IMG/VR virus record: IMGVR_UViG_3300032069_000020
Location: 1 to 42,852 of that record
Source of the DNA: a virus
Strand: one strand, 5' to 3'
DNA: 42,852 bases
Each line of letters opens with the position of its first letter. Within the stretch, counting starts at the first letter, position 1. A program made the position numbers and the translations under genes. This document shows positions 8,161-16,366 of the stretch, piece by piece. The notes under the pieces were generated by a model. That model saw nothing but the letters and a program-made list of their open reading frames with translations, was not told the origin of the DNA and made no database searches.

Positions 8161-8358
8161 ATGCCAGCCAAATCAAAAAAACAGCAAAAGTTTATGGGAA
8201 TGGTTCACGCCTTACAACAGGGTAAACTTCATTCTGGAGATGTTAGTCAAGCAGTGAGAGATGCTGCTAAAAGTATAAGCCCGAAAGCTGCCAGAGATTT
8301 TGCAAAAACCAAAAGGTCAAAATTACCTACAAGGAAACATAAAAAATCTAAAAAATAA
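8161..8358 (+). CDS. DUF3008-like basic protein
   Basis: 65 residues, strongly basic. The N-terminus MPAKSKKQQKFMGMVHALQQ and the later AKSISPKAARDFAKTK closely follow the DUF3008 pattern (MPAKSKAQQ..M.MV.A...G...... AK.M....A..FA.T). This small protein is common in phages and bacteria, function unknown. It starts two bases after the coiled-coil gene. Confidence 0.75.
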   Translation: MPAKSKKQQKFMGMVHALQQGKLHSGDVSQAVRDAAKSISPKAARDFAKTKRSKLPTRKHKKSKK

Positions 8359-8359
8359 A

Positions 8360-8668
8360 ATGCCAACAGCAAGAAAGGATAGTTTTTTAACTCAAGTTAA
8401 ATCTTTACTCCAATTGCCAGGAGCGAGATATAAAGCTGCACAAGCTGCTCAGAGAGCAAGAAATGTTGAAGTGAGACTGGATGTGCGAAATGCTATAAAT
8501 GCTATGAGAAAAGCGGGGATAAATATAAGACCCAGAAGTTTTAAGAAGGGTGGTAAAATTAAAAGAGCAGGATTGGCAAAACTTCATAAAGGAGAAGTAG
8601 TTCTGACTAAGAAACAAGCAGGAATCTTTCATAAGGTTGCAAGAAAGATGAGCAATATCAAAGTTTGA
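8360..8668 (+). CDS. Hypothetical protein with phage KLHKGEVVL motif
   Basis: 102 residues from ATG 8360, one base after the preceding stop. The C-terminal part contains KKGGKIKRAGLAKLHKGEVV, a motif seen in many phage structural proteins (K..G.A.LHKGE.V). The N-terminal half is helical and basic. Function unknown; probably a minor virion component. Confidence 0.6.
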   Translation: MPTARKDSFLTQVKSLLQLPGARYKAAQAAQRARNVEVRLDVRNAINAMRKAGINIRPRSFKKGGKIKRAGLAKLHKGEVVLTKKQAGIFHKVARKMSNIKV

Positions 8669-8672
8669 TAAA

Positions 8673-9017
8673 ATGAGTGGTCCATCTCGTTATTTGCACC
8701 CAACAACTCCGGGAGGATTATTATCTACAGTTCAAGGACTTTTGACAGCCAGTGAAACTTTAGTCGTTCAGGCAATTACTACTGGAACATATTTCGTGTT
8801 TAATGAAATTCCATCGGGAGTTGCGGAAGGAGCTACAGTTTTAACTCTCGCACATACTCCAAATCCTGCTTCTTCTCTTGAAATAAGGGTTCAAGATATG
8901 TGGTTATCTCCAACAGCTCCAAATGATTATACAGTAAGTGGAAATATAATTACTCTTACAAATCCACTTCCTCCAAATCCAGTCGTATATTGTAATTATA
9001 CAGTGTCACCCGTATAA
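8673..9017 (+). CDS. Hypothetical beta-rich protein
   Basis: 114 residues, Pro/Thr/Ser-rich and predicted beta, with short strand repeats in the second half (EIRVQDMWLSP, GNIITLTNPLPPNPVVYCNYTV). This resembles small tail-fibre or baseplate adaptor domains. It sits directly before the long fibre-like gene. No family recognised. Confidence 0.5.
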   Translation: MSGPSRYLHPTTPGGLLSTVQGLLTASETLVVQAITTGTYFVFNEIPSGVAEGATVLTLAHTPNPASSLEIRVQDMWLSPTAPNDYTVSGNIITLTNPLPPNPVVYCNYTVSPV

Positions 9018-9021
9018 AAAT

Positions 9022-11091
9022 ATGAAAAAAATCATTTTATTTATTTTAATAGTACTGATTGCCATCATTCTTCACATAGTTACTGTTTCTGCTGTATTCT
9101 GTTATCCATATCAAGGATGCACAGGGACTGGAACAGCTCCTAAATCTGGTCAGGTTTTAATAGGTAATGCTTCATCAACTTATATTCCTACTTATCTTAC
9201 TCCTGGAACTAATGTAACAATTAGCACTTCTTCAGGTGGAATCACAATAAATGCTGCGGGTGGGACTGGTTCGGTTTCCACTTCTTCGCCTATAACTCAA
9301 TACAATTTCCCTTACTGGGCGACGACAGGCGGGGCTTTGAGCGGGACTTCCACACTCCAGCAATCAGGGACTGTTTTATTACAAGGCGGAGCTTTCAACG
9401 CTTCAGGAACGATAACGCAGAACGGAATAGCGGTTCTTACTGTCGCCCCAGCCACGACTACAATTAACTTAATCCAGAGCCCGACTTTTACCCTTGCGGC
9501 AGGTGGCACGGGATTAACCGTAGCTTCCTCTGCTCCTTCTACGATTACTTACACTTGGACAAATCCGGGCTATATCACGACCTCAACTAATCTCGGTGTC
9601 GCCAATTTCGCAAGTTCCGCAATTTCCCAGTGGGCAAATAACGGACTTTATCTCACAACTTCAACTGGATTGACCACCGCTAACTTTGCCTCGGCGAATG
9701 TCTCACAGTGGACGAATAATTCCGCATTTCTCGCCAATGCTTCTATCACGGCAACTCTTCCGACTACTTGGTCGGCTGGAAGTGTAATCGGATTTACTAA
9801 CCCTGGATTTTTAACCAATGCTTCTATCACTGCTGTTTCTCCGGTAGTTTGGTCTGGTGGCAATGCTATTTCATTCACCAACCCTGGATTCGTAACTTTC
9901 GCCTCTTCGGGCACTTGGACGGCGGCGCAGACTTTTAACAACATTACAGCCGCCACAGCTACTCTTCTTACAGATGCAGGAGGGAATAAATACGTAACTT
10001 CAACCACTGGTGGAGGCGGTGGAGGAGGTGTCGCCACTTCTGGAACGCCAGTCGCCACTAATGTAGCTTTTTTCAGTAATCCAAGCACTATAACTGGAGT
10101 GAGTAATTTTACTTACGCCACGACTACGAACACATTAACGGTGAGCAGCACCCTTGTTCTTCCCTTGTTGGTTTCCTCTATTGTCGTTGATTGCACGGGT
10201 GGGACAATCACTTATGCAGGAGGAAATACAATCCATACCTTTACAACTTCCAGCTCGCTTGTCTGCTCTTCTGCGAAAAATGCCAGTGTTCTTGTGGTCG
10301 CAGGCGGCGGTGCGGGAGGTGGTGCTTCAGCCAGCAACGGTGGTGGAGGCGGTGGAGCGGGGGGATATGTATCTACCTCAAGTTTCAATATAGCGATAGG
10401 TTCTTTTGCTGTAACTGTCGGTCAAGGAGGAACCGCAGTGAACGGCGGTGCGGGAAATAATGGGGCAACCAGCACTTTTAGCACACTCACGGCAAAAGGT
10501 GGTGGTGGTGGTGGTGCGGGAGGAAGCAGTCCTACAAATGGTTCAAGTGGAGGTTCTGGCGGAGGAGCCGGTGGAAGCGGAACTAATACTGGTGGAACCG
10601 GAACCGCAGGTCAGGGAAATAATGGTGCGGATGCTGCTGGAGGTATTTCTGGTGGCGGCGGCGGAGCGGGAGCAGCATCTGTCGCTAGTCAAAACGGAGG
10701 AAATGGGTCTTCATCGGCAATTTCTGGGTCTTCCGTAACTTACGCCGGAGGTGGAGGTTCTGGATATACGGCAGCAGGAGCTGGTGGCACGGGCGGTGGA
10801 GGAACTGGAGATGCTTATGCCACTGGCGGCGGAACCGCAGGGACTAATGGCTTGGGTGGTGGCGGCGGAGGAGGTTCAAGGGCTGGGTCAATAGCAGGAT
10901 ACGCTGGGGGTTCTGGTGTTGTGATTATAAGTTATCCGACAGCAGTTATTAATAGTAATTTTCTTGTGGTGAATAACTCTGGGACAGTGGTCGCTTCAGG
11001 ACTTATTCTCACTGACCCGACTGGAGTTTGTTGGCGATTAAAAGTCGCTTCCTCTGGAGTTTTAGGCACTAATTCCATCACTTGCCCGTGA
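9022..11091 (+). CDS. Secreted glycine-rich fibre or adhesin
   Basis: 689 residues. A Lys-rich start and a long hydrophobic core (residues 1-24, ending VTVSA) form a signal peptide, unusual for a phage fibre. Residues 50-330 are Thr/Ser/Ala repeats with recurring 'TNPGF(L/V)T' and 'ANFASS(A)ISQW(A/T)NN' units. Residues 430-640 form a glycine-rich region with many Gly runs, resembling polyglycine receptor-binding domains and proteins with an 'AGGGGAGG' sandwich. The C-terminus (LTDPTGVCWRLKVASSG) is a small cap. The DNA is much richer in G and C than its neighbours, pointing to recent acquisition. Confidence 0.65.
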   Translation: MKKIILFILIVLIAIILHIVTVSAVFCYPYQGCTGTGTAPKSGQVLIGNASSTYIPTYLTPGTNVTISTSSGGITINAAGGTGSVSTSSPITQYNFPYWATTGGALSGTSTLQQSGTVLLQGGAFNASGTITQNGIAVLTVAPATTTINLIQSPTFTLAAGGTGLTVASSAPSTITYTWTNPGYITTSTNLGVANFASSAISQWANNGLYLTTSTGLTTANFASANVSQWTNNSAFLANASITATLPTTWSAGSVIGFTNPGFLTNASITAVSPVVWSGGNAISFTNPGFVTFASSGTWTAAQTFNNITAATATLLTDAGGNKYVTSTTGGGGGGGVATSGTPVATNVAFFSNPSTITGVSNFTYATTTNTLTVSSTLVLPLLVSSIVVDCTGGTITYAGGNTIHTFTTSSSLVCSSAKNASVLVVAGGGAGGGASASNGGGGGGAGGYVSTSSFNIAIGSFAVTVGQGGTAVNGGAGNNGATSTFSTLTAKGGGGGGAGGSSPTNGSSGGSGGGAGGSGTNTGGTGTAGQGNNGADAAGGISGGGGGAGAASVASQNGGNGSSSAISGSSVTYAGGGGSGYTAAGAGGTGGGGTGDAYATGGGTAGTNGLGGGGGGGSRAGSIAGYAGGSGVVIISYPTAVINSNFLVVNNSGTVVASGLILTDPTGVCWRLKVASSGVLGTNSITCP

Positions 11092-11106
11092 TGAAATCCA
11101 ATACTT

Positions 11107-11135
11107 TTGATTATCACTGCATAGGTAGATAAAAT
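11107..11135 (+). promoter_or_regulatory. Candidate promoter after the fibre gene
   Basis: TTGATT at 11107-11112, a 17-base spacer and TAAAAT at 11130-11135. The -35 matches the other phage promoters; the -10 is one base off TATAAT. It could drive the coiled-coil membrane protein at 11274 and the genes after it. It overlaps the start of the small ORF at 11134, so the two features compete. Confidence 0.4.
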
Positions 11136-11217
11136 GACTTATTTAATTGTTGCTATAATCAGTTGCTATGCTGCTTTGTTCTCCATATTTATTTTATTGT
11201 TGTTGGGTATCTTATGA
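11134..11217 (+). CDS. Possible 27-residue membrane peptide
   Basis: ATG 11134 to TGA 11217. Nearly all residues are hydrophobic (one transmembrane helix). It lies in the gap between the fibre gene and the 11274 gene, preceded by AGATAAA rather than a Shine-Dalgarno site. It may be a holin-like microprotein, but the start lies inside a candidate -10 element, so it may be chance. Confidence 0.3.
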   Translation: MTYLIVAIISCYAALFSIFILLLLGIL

Positions 11218-11273
11218 ATAATGAACAACAATAAAGGACAAATACAACGGACATCTCAAAATAATCAAGTAGA

Positions 11274-11498
11274 ATGAACGACTTTAATTCTATAATAGCG
11301 GAAATACAGAACCACGTTCAAACTATCAACGGCGAGCTTGGCGACATAAAAATACAGGTAGCCATTCTTCAAACGCAGATGGGCGAAATTATTTGGTGGT
11401 TCAAGGCGTTTGCGGTTTCTATTATAACCTTGCTTGTAACTCAGGGATGGCAGATAATCACAATGAGGCGGAATAATAAAAATAAAGAACAAAAATGA
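11274..11498 (+). CDS. XhlA-like membrane protein (coiled coil plus TM)
   Basis: 74 residues: an amphipathic coiled coil (about 1-38) followed by a single transmembrane helix (FKAFAVSIITLLVTQGW) and a basic tail. This is the layout of the XhlA haemolysin/holin-accessory family. Here it stands among virion genes rather than beside the endolysin, so it could also be a virion-associated membrane factor. The next gene starts inside its stop (ATGA). Confidence 0.6.
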   Translation: MNDFNSIIAEIQNHVQTINGELGDIKIQVAILQTQMGEIIWWFKAFAVSIITLLVTQGWQIITMRRNNKNKEQK

Positions 11499-11872
11499 AT
11501 GGACAACAATTACAAATCCCATTAGACCCGCAAACAAAATGGATAATCAAAACTGTTTCTATTTCTTCTGATGTCAATGTTTTTACTTATGCAGCAACTA
11601 TAAGTTTGATTATTTCTCTGGTGAATGTTTATAAAACTACAACAATAGATGCTGTAGGAAACGCAACTATAAATGCTTCCAATCAGGGAACTCCAGGACA
11701 AATGATTTCAATCTTAATAACCAATGATGCTACTTCCAATAAAGTTATAACATTTGGAAACAATTTTAAATCAAGTGGAACTTTGACAGGAACTACAAAT
11801 AAAACAGCAGTTGTTTCATTCATAAGTGATGGAATAAACTTTTATGAATTATCAAGAGTAACAGGATTATAA
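11495..11872 (+). CDS. Hypothetical beta-rich virion protein
   Basis: 125 residues, beta-rich, with 'GTPGQMISILITNDATSNKV', a pattern common at the C-terminus of phage tail-fibre and minor structural proteins (G..G....I...... TI). It starts in the ATGA overlap and its stop overlaps the next start (TAATG), so it is translationally coupled. Exact role unknown. Confidence 0.55.
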   Translation: MNGQQLQIPLDPQTKWIIKTVSISSDVNVFTYAATISLIISLVNVYKTTTIDAVGNATINASNQGTPGQMISILITNDATSNKVITFGNNFKSSGTLTGTTNKTAVVSFISDGINFYELSRVTGL

Positions 11873-13473
11873 TGCCAAAAGCAACACAATTAAAACTTAC
11901 AGGAATTAAGCAAGGTGTGATTACGATTAAAAATCCTTTCCTTGGATGGGCTTCTCAGCAATTTAATCAAACTCAAACAGAAGGTTTGGTGGTTCAAACC
12001 ATTCGTGGTAATGAATGCCAATATTCTTTTTCAAGTTTTATAAATTTATACAGAGCTAATTTTTTGGGATACATTGCTCCAGGAGAGGTATTTACAGCTC
12101 TTGCTGATACCAACACTTATGTTGATAACTTACCTTTAAATGCTATAGCTACTTCAGGATTTATAAGTGGGCTTCCTGCTATGTTTGCAGTTATGGCTAA
12201 TACAAAATTAGTTTCATTCAATGAAAGTGCTATTTCTGCTCAATATACAATCACTTTGGCAGATGGACACGTCACACACTCTCCAATAACAAGTTCAAAT
12301 AATCAAGATTGTATTTCTTTCAAAGATGGAACAGGGATTGAATATGTTTTGTGGTCTTGGGAGGACCAAACAGATGCGGATGTATCAATTATTAAACCTG
12401 ATGGAACTTCTTCAGACAATGATTGGTTTTCCACTCTTTCTGGCTCCGGACCTCTCACAAAAAATGTTCCACATATGATGGCACAAGGAAATGATGGCAA
12501 TTTTTATATCACAAATGGTCAATATATTGCTTCAGCTACAGGAATAACAGTCGCAATCGGGTCAATGGTTGGAAATATACAAAAATTAAATCTTGGTCCT
12601 GGTTGGGTTGCTACCACTTTAACTCCTTTTCAAAACTTTTTAATTATAGGAGGATATAAAAGTACTATAATATCTGGTTTTACACAAAGTCAATGTAAAG
12701 TCTGGTTTTGGGATTATGCCAATCCAAATCCAAATCACATTTTTGATATTCCCGATAACTATTTATCAGCATTATTTGTTGACCAAATAACTCAAACTTT
12801 ATACGCTTTTACACAGGGTGCCGATAATAAAACAAGAATCAAAAGATATAATGGAACCAATTTTGAAACAGCTTTTGAACATAGTTCTGCTGGAATGGGG
12901 AATGCTCCAAAACACGGAAGCATAGATAATTACAATAAAACAATTTGTTTCAGGCAGGATTCAGGAAATTACGGAATCAATCAATGGGATGGACAAGGAT
13001 TTCATCAAGGAATGTGGGCAGGAGATGGTTTAATGGCAGTTCAGGCAGCAGGATTCATTAAAAATCTGGATAGTAATGGCATTTATATTGGGACAAAATA
13101 TGGGAATACTTATAAAATCGCAAGAATCAATTCAAATGGATATACTCCAAATGCTTGTTTTTATTCTTTACTTTATCTACTTCCAAATAAATCTCGTATT
13201 ACAGCTGTGAAACTTTATTTTTCACAATTTGGAACAGGGGCATCTCTTTTTACTTCTCTTTATAGAGATTATGACACAAATACTGATTTGCTTGACTTAA
13301 CTTTAACTTATGCAACTCACGGAGCACTTAGAGAATTCACAATTCCAATGAATTTACCGAATATGAATACGTTTTTAATGAGGTTTTGGTTTAATCATAC
13401 GTCTGCTACAAATACTGCCGCTATTATAAGGGAAGCCGAGGTCTATTTTGAATATGTTGATAGTAAGTTATAA
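11872..13473 (+). CDS. Large beta-propeller-like virion protein
   Basis: 533 residues with repeated four-strand blocks ending in Trp/Tyr/Asp (VLWSWEDQTDADVSII, GNDGNFYITNGQYIAS, FQNFLIIGG, TQTLYAFTQGADNKTRIKRYNG, GIYIGTKYGNTYKIARIN), which suggests a beta-propeller in residues 80-420, followed by a beta-sandwich. Such proteins occur among phage tail or spike components. No enzymatic motif seen. Translationally coupled to the preceding gene. Confidence 0.5.
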   Translation: MPKATQLKLTGIKQGVITIKNPFLGWASQQFNQTQTEGLVVQTIRGNECQYSFSSFINLYRANFLGYIAPGEVFTALADTNTYVDNLPLNAIATSGFISGLPAMFAVMANTKLVSFNESAISAQYTITLADGHVTHSPITSSNNQDCISFKDGTGIEYVLWSWEDQTDADVSIIKPDGTSSDNDWFSTLSGSGPLTKNVPHMMAQGNDGNFYITNGQYIASATGITVAIGSMVGNIQKLNLGPGWVATTLTPFQNFLIIGGYKSTIISGFTQSQCKVWFWDYANPNPNHIFDIPDNYLSALFVDQITQTLYAFTQGADNKTRIKRYNGTNFETAFEHSSAGMGNAPKHGSIDNYNKTICFRQDSGNYGINQWDGQGFHQGMWAGDGLMAVQAAGFIKNLDSNGIYIGTKYGNTYKIARINSNGYTPNACFYSLLYLLPNKSRITAVKLYFSQFGTGASLFTSLYRDYDTNTDLLDLTLTYATHGALREFTIPMNLPNMNTFLMRFWFNHTSATNTAAIIREAEVYFEYVDSKL

Positions 13474-13481
13474 TTAATAGG

Positions 13482-14708
13482 ATGACATATTCACGAACAG
13501 AACTTAAGAACGCAATATGGGATACAGTGATAGAAAAGAATGCTGCTACACAGCTGGATGTTAATTCTGTTATGAATTATGGAGTTAGGGAAGTCATTAA
13601 AGATGTAGATTTAAGAACTACAAAGCGTCTTTCTTCGGTTATAAATGTTTTTAATAAAATCTATGATTACACTTGTCCTTCAGATATTAAAGGAATAAAA
13701 ATTATTGATTTGGTTCCACAGGTTAATCGCTCTCCGAGTTCTGAAATAGAACTTGTGCCTGCTGAGGAATTTGACAGAAGAAAAACATTTGAACAGATAA
13801 TTGTAGCTTTTAATGACCACGACACTCTGAGAAAATTAAGAGCTTCTGTTGTTGTTGATTCAGACCAAGTGACAATTTCAAATCTTGACACTACAGCTTC
13901 TGGAGGAGGACTTTGGACAGGATACGGAGATGGACAAAATGTTAGAGCCGATACAGCCAATTATGTAGAAGGTGTTGGTTCTTTGCTTTGGGATATTGGT
14001 AGTGGAGGCGGAACGACTGCTGGAATTGTAAATTCCACTATGAATATTTTTGATATTACCAATTATCTTTTACAAGGTTCGTTTTTCTTATATGTTTATA
14101 TCCAAAGCACCACTAATTTAACCAATTTCAAACTGAGAGTGGGAAGTAGCTCTGCAAATTATTATGAAATGACAGTGACAGTAACAAATGAAGGAAATGC
14201 TTTTTCAGCAGGATGGAATCTTTTAAGATTTGATTTGGTGAACAGAACCACTACTGGAACTCCAAATAATGCTGCTTGTAATTATGTAGCGATGTTTATG
14301 ACAAAAAATGCTGCTAAAATCAGCGAAGTCAATTATAGATTTGATGGATTAATACTTTGTAACGGTTTTCTTAATCAAGTTCTTTATTATTCAAAATATG
14401 GCTGGCAGACAGTAGCAGGAGCTTATTTGGAAAATAGCACAGCAGATACAGATTTACTCAATGCCGATACCGAAGAATTTAATCTTATAGCTTTAAGATG
14501 CAAAATGGAATCTGATAGACGATTGAGGGATTGGAATGCCTATGCTATAGATAAAAATGATTATTTAGAATCCAAAGCCCATTATTTGGAAATGTATCCT
14601 TCAGAGGCAAAATTATTAACACAAACTTATTATGATTTACAGTCTACCACGGGACTGAATGTTGATTTAAATGAAATAGTCGTTGAACCTCAAGAAGAAA
14701 TAACATAA
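13482..14708 (+). CDS. Head-tail adaptor-like protein with inserted beta-sandwich
   Basis: 408 residues. The N-terminal ~65 residues (RTELKNAIWDTVIE...VMNYGVREVIKDVDL) and the C-terminal ~90 residues (EFNLIALRCKMESDRRLRDWNAYA) are helical and look like the two halves of short-tail adaptor/gp4-type connector proteins, which precede the spike in podoviruses. Between them (about 130-310) lies a Gly/Ser/Thr-rich domain with the strand pattern of a carbohydrate-binding jelly roll. The insertion is inferred from changes in composition. Confidence 0.45.
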   Translation: MTYSRTELKNAIWDTVIEKNAATQLDVNSVMNYGVREVIKDVDLRTTKRLSSVINVFNKIYDYTCPSDIKGIKIIDLVPQVNRSPSSEIELVPAEEFDRRKTFEQIIVAFNDHDTLRKLRASVVVDSDQVTISNLDTTASGGGLWTGYGDGQNVRADTANYVEGVGSLLWDIGSGGGTTAGIVNSTMNIFDITNYLLQGSFFLYVYIQSTTNLTNFKLRVGSSSANYYEMTVTVTNEGNAFSAGWNLLRFDLVNRTTTGTPNNAACNYVAMFMTKNAAKISEVNYRFDGLILCNGFLNQVLYYSKYGWQTVAGAYLENSTADTDLLNADTEEFNLIALRCKMESDRRLRDWNAYAIDKNDYLESKAHYLEMYPSEAKLLTQTYYDLQSTTGLNVDLNEIVVEPQEEIT

Positions 14709-14709
14709 T

Positions 14710-16365
14710 ATGCCATTACCAATAGTAAATCCAGAATGGTTAACTCCTGAAGGATTTAAGAAGGCAAATGTTCCTTCAGCAACTGAAAAACAAGCACCAG
14801 TAGCTCCAACTGGTGGAGTAGGTATCAAAGCCCCAGCTGGTGGAGTAGGTATCAAAGCCCCAGCTGGTATGGAATACGGTCCTACGGGGCAATTACAAGC
14901 AAAAACACCTCCTCCTGCGTTAGTTGATACTTCTGGTCAGAATCAAGGAGTAACTACCTCACAGGGATATACCCCTCCAGCTCCGGGAATTGGTGTAGCA
15001 GGTGAAGCAATGCTGACACCCACTCCTCCTTTACCAAATATGACTTCATTGGTAGAAACTTCAAACATACCTACCTTACAGCAAAAATTAACTGATATAC
15101 AGGCACAGAAATTGGAGTTACAAAATCAATTTAATGCTTATAAACTCTCTTTACAAGGAAGAGGAATAGCTGCAGGAATAGTTGATGTTCAGACGAATGA
15201 GCAAGCAAAAGCAATGCAGATTCAATTGGATAGTCTGAATACTCAGGAAGCTGTAGCATCAATGAATCTTAATAATGCGATGACTTATACGAGTATGTTG
15301 ATGCAGGCAACAGGACAGGATTATTCCAATGCCATTCAGCAATGGGAGAGAAATTTCAATAATGCAGTTACAATTCAAAATATGTATAATCAAACAGCCA
15401 CACAGCAACAGAATAATGCTTCTGCTTATTTGACTGCAGTAGCAAATATGATAGGAAATACAGGAGTTAATTGGAATACAGTTGGTCCAACAATGAAGGC
15501 AACGATAGAGAATATGGAAGTACAGGCTGGATGGCCAATGGGAACATTAGAATCTTTTGCTAAAGCAAAACCTGGGGCTAATATTCTGGGAACAGTTCAA
15601 GGTGTTGATGCAAGTGGACAAAATACTTTAACCTTTATTTATCAAGGAGCTGATGGAATGCCTGGAATGACATCAACAATCACAACTGGAACTTATAAAG
15701 AAACTCCTCTTCAAATAGCAATTAAAAATATGCAGTTGGCAAGAAGTTCTCAGATGTTAGAAACTTCCAAAGCGATGGAAGCAACAAGAATAATAGGACC
15801 ACAAATAAGAGCAGACCCGACATTGAAGAGATATGCTGAGGCATTGGCAGTTAAAGCAAGGATTGATGCTGCTGCTCAGGACATTCAGCAAAATGGTCCT
15901 ACAGACCCAAATACAAAAGAGCTGATTGATGGTGTAACTCAACTTATGACAGGAGGTCAGCAAATAACAGAAGGTCAAATTGCTCTTAACACTCAATTTC
16001 AATCTTATCAGAGCCAACTTGAAGTGTTTGCCAATAAATTCAAGAGTGGAGGTGGTGGAGCAATAGGTGCAACTGTGGCTAATCAAATTATTAAATTGGC
16101 GAATGAAACTTACGATATATATCAAAAATCATATCAGCAAAGAGTACAAGTATATAATCAAAGATTGAAGGATGTTGGCGGACAAGATTTGACACCTTAT
16201 TCACCACTTACAAATATAGAAAATCTTCCATCAGTTTTGGACAAATCATACGACCAATCCTTACAGCAAGAACAAAGTATTTTGGGAGGACTTGGAGGTA
16301 TTGATACGTCTACTTTAGACCAAGACCAATTACAAATGTTAATTGATGAAGGTTTAATACAATAA
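14710..16365 (+). CDS. Internal virion/ejection-like protein
   Basis: 551 residues. The N-terminal 110 residues are Pro/Gly/Ala-rich and contain a perfect tandem copy of GGVGIKAPA encoded by a 27-bp repeat near 14812-14866. Residues 115-260 are Gln/Asn-rich coiled coil. The rest is helical. The size, low complexity and position after the connector resemble internal core or ejected proteins of podoviruses. No lytic motif recognised. Confidence 0.5.
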   Translation: MPLPIVNPEWLTPEGFKKANVPSATEKQAPVAPTGGVGIKAPAGGVGIKAPAGMEYGPTGQLQAKTPPPALVDTSGQNQGVTTSQGYTPPAPGIGVAGEAMLTPTPPLPNMTSLVETSNIPTLQQKLTDIQAQKLELQNQFNAYKLSLQGRGIAAGIVDVQTNEQAKAMQIQLDSLNTQEAVASMNLNNAMTYTSMLMQATGQDYSNAIQQWERNFNNAVTIQNMYNQTATQQQNNASAYLTAVANMIGNTGVNWNTVGPTMKATIENMEVQAGWPMGTLESFAKAKPGANILGTVQGVDASGQNTLTFIYQGADGMPGMTSTITTGTYKETPLQIAIKNMQLARSSQMLETSKAMEATRIIGPQIRADPTLKRYAEALAVKARIDAAAQDIQQNGPTDPNTKELIDGVTQLMTGGQQITEGQIALNTQFQSYQSQLEVFANKFKSGGGGAIGATVANQIIKLANETYDIYQKSYQQRVQVYNQRLKDVGGQDLTPYSPLTNIENLPSVLDKSYDQSLQQEQSILGGLGGIDTSTLDQDQLQMLIDEGLIQ

Positions 16366-16366
16366 T

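Noticed and set aside
10154-10738. Extra ORFs in other frames in the glycine-rich gene
   Set aside because: The glycine-rich DNA has few stop codons in any frame. The proteins read (VVVVVVREEAV, GGRRRRC...) are shadows of GGN repeats.
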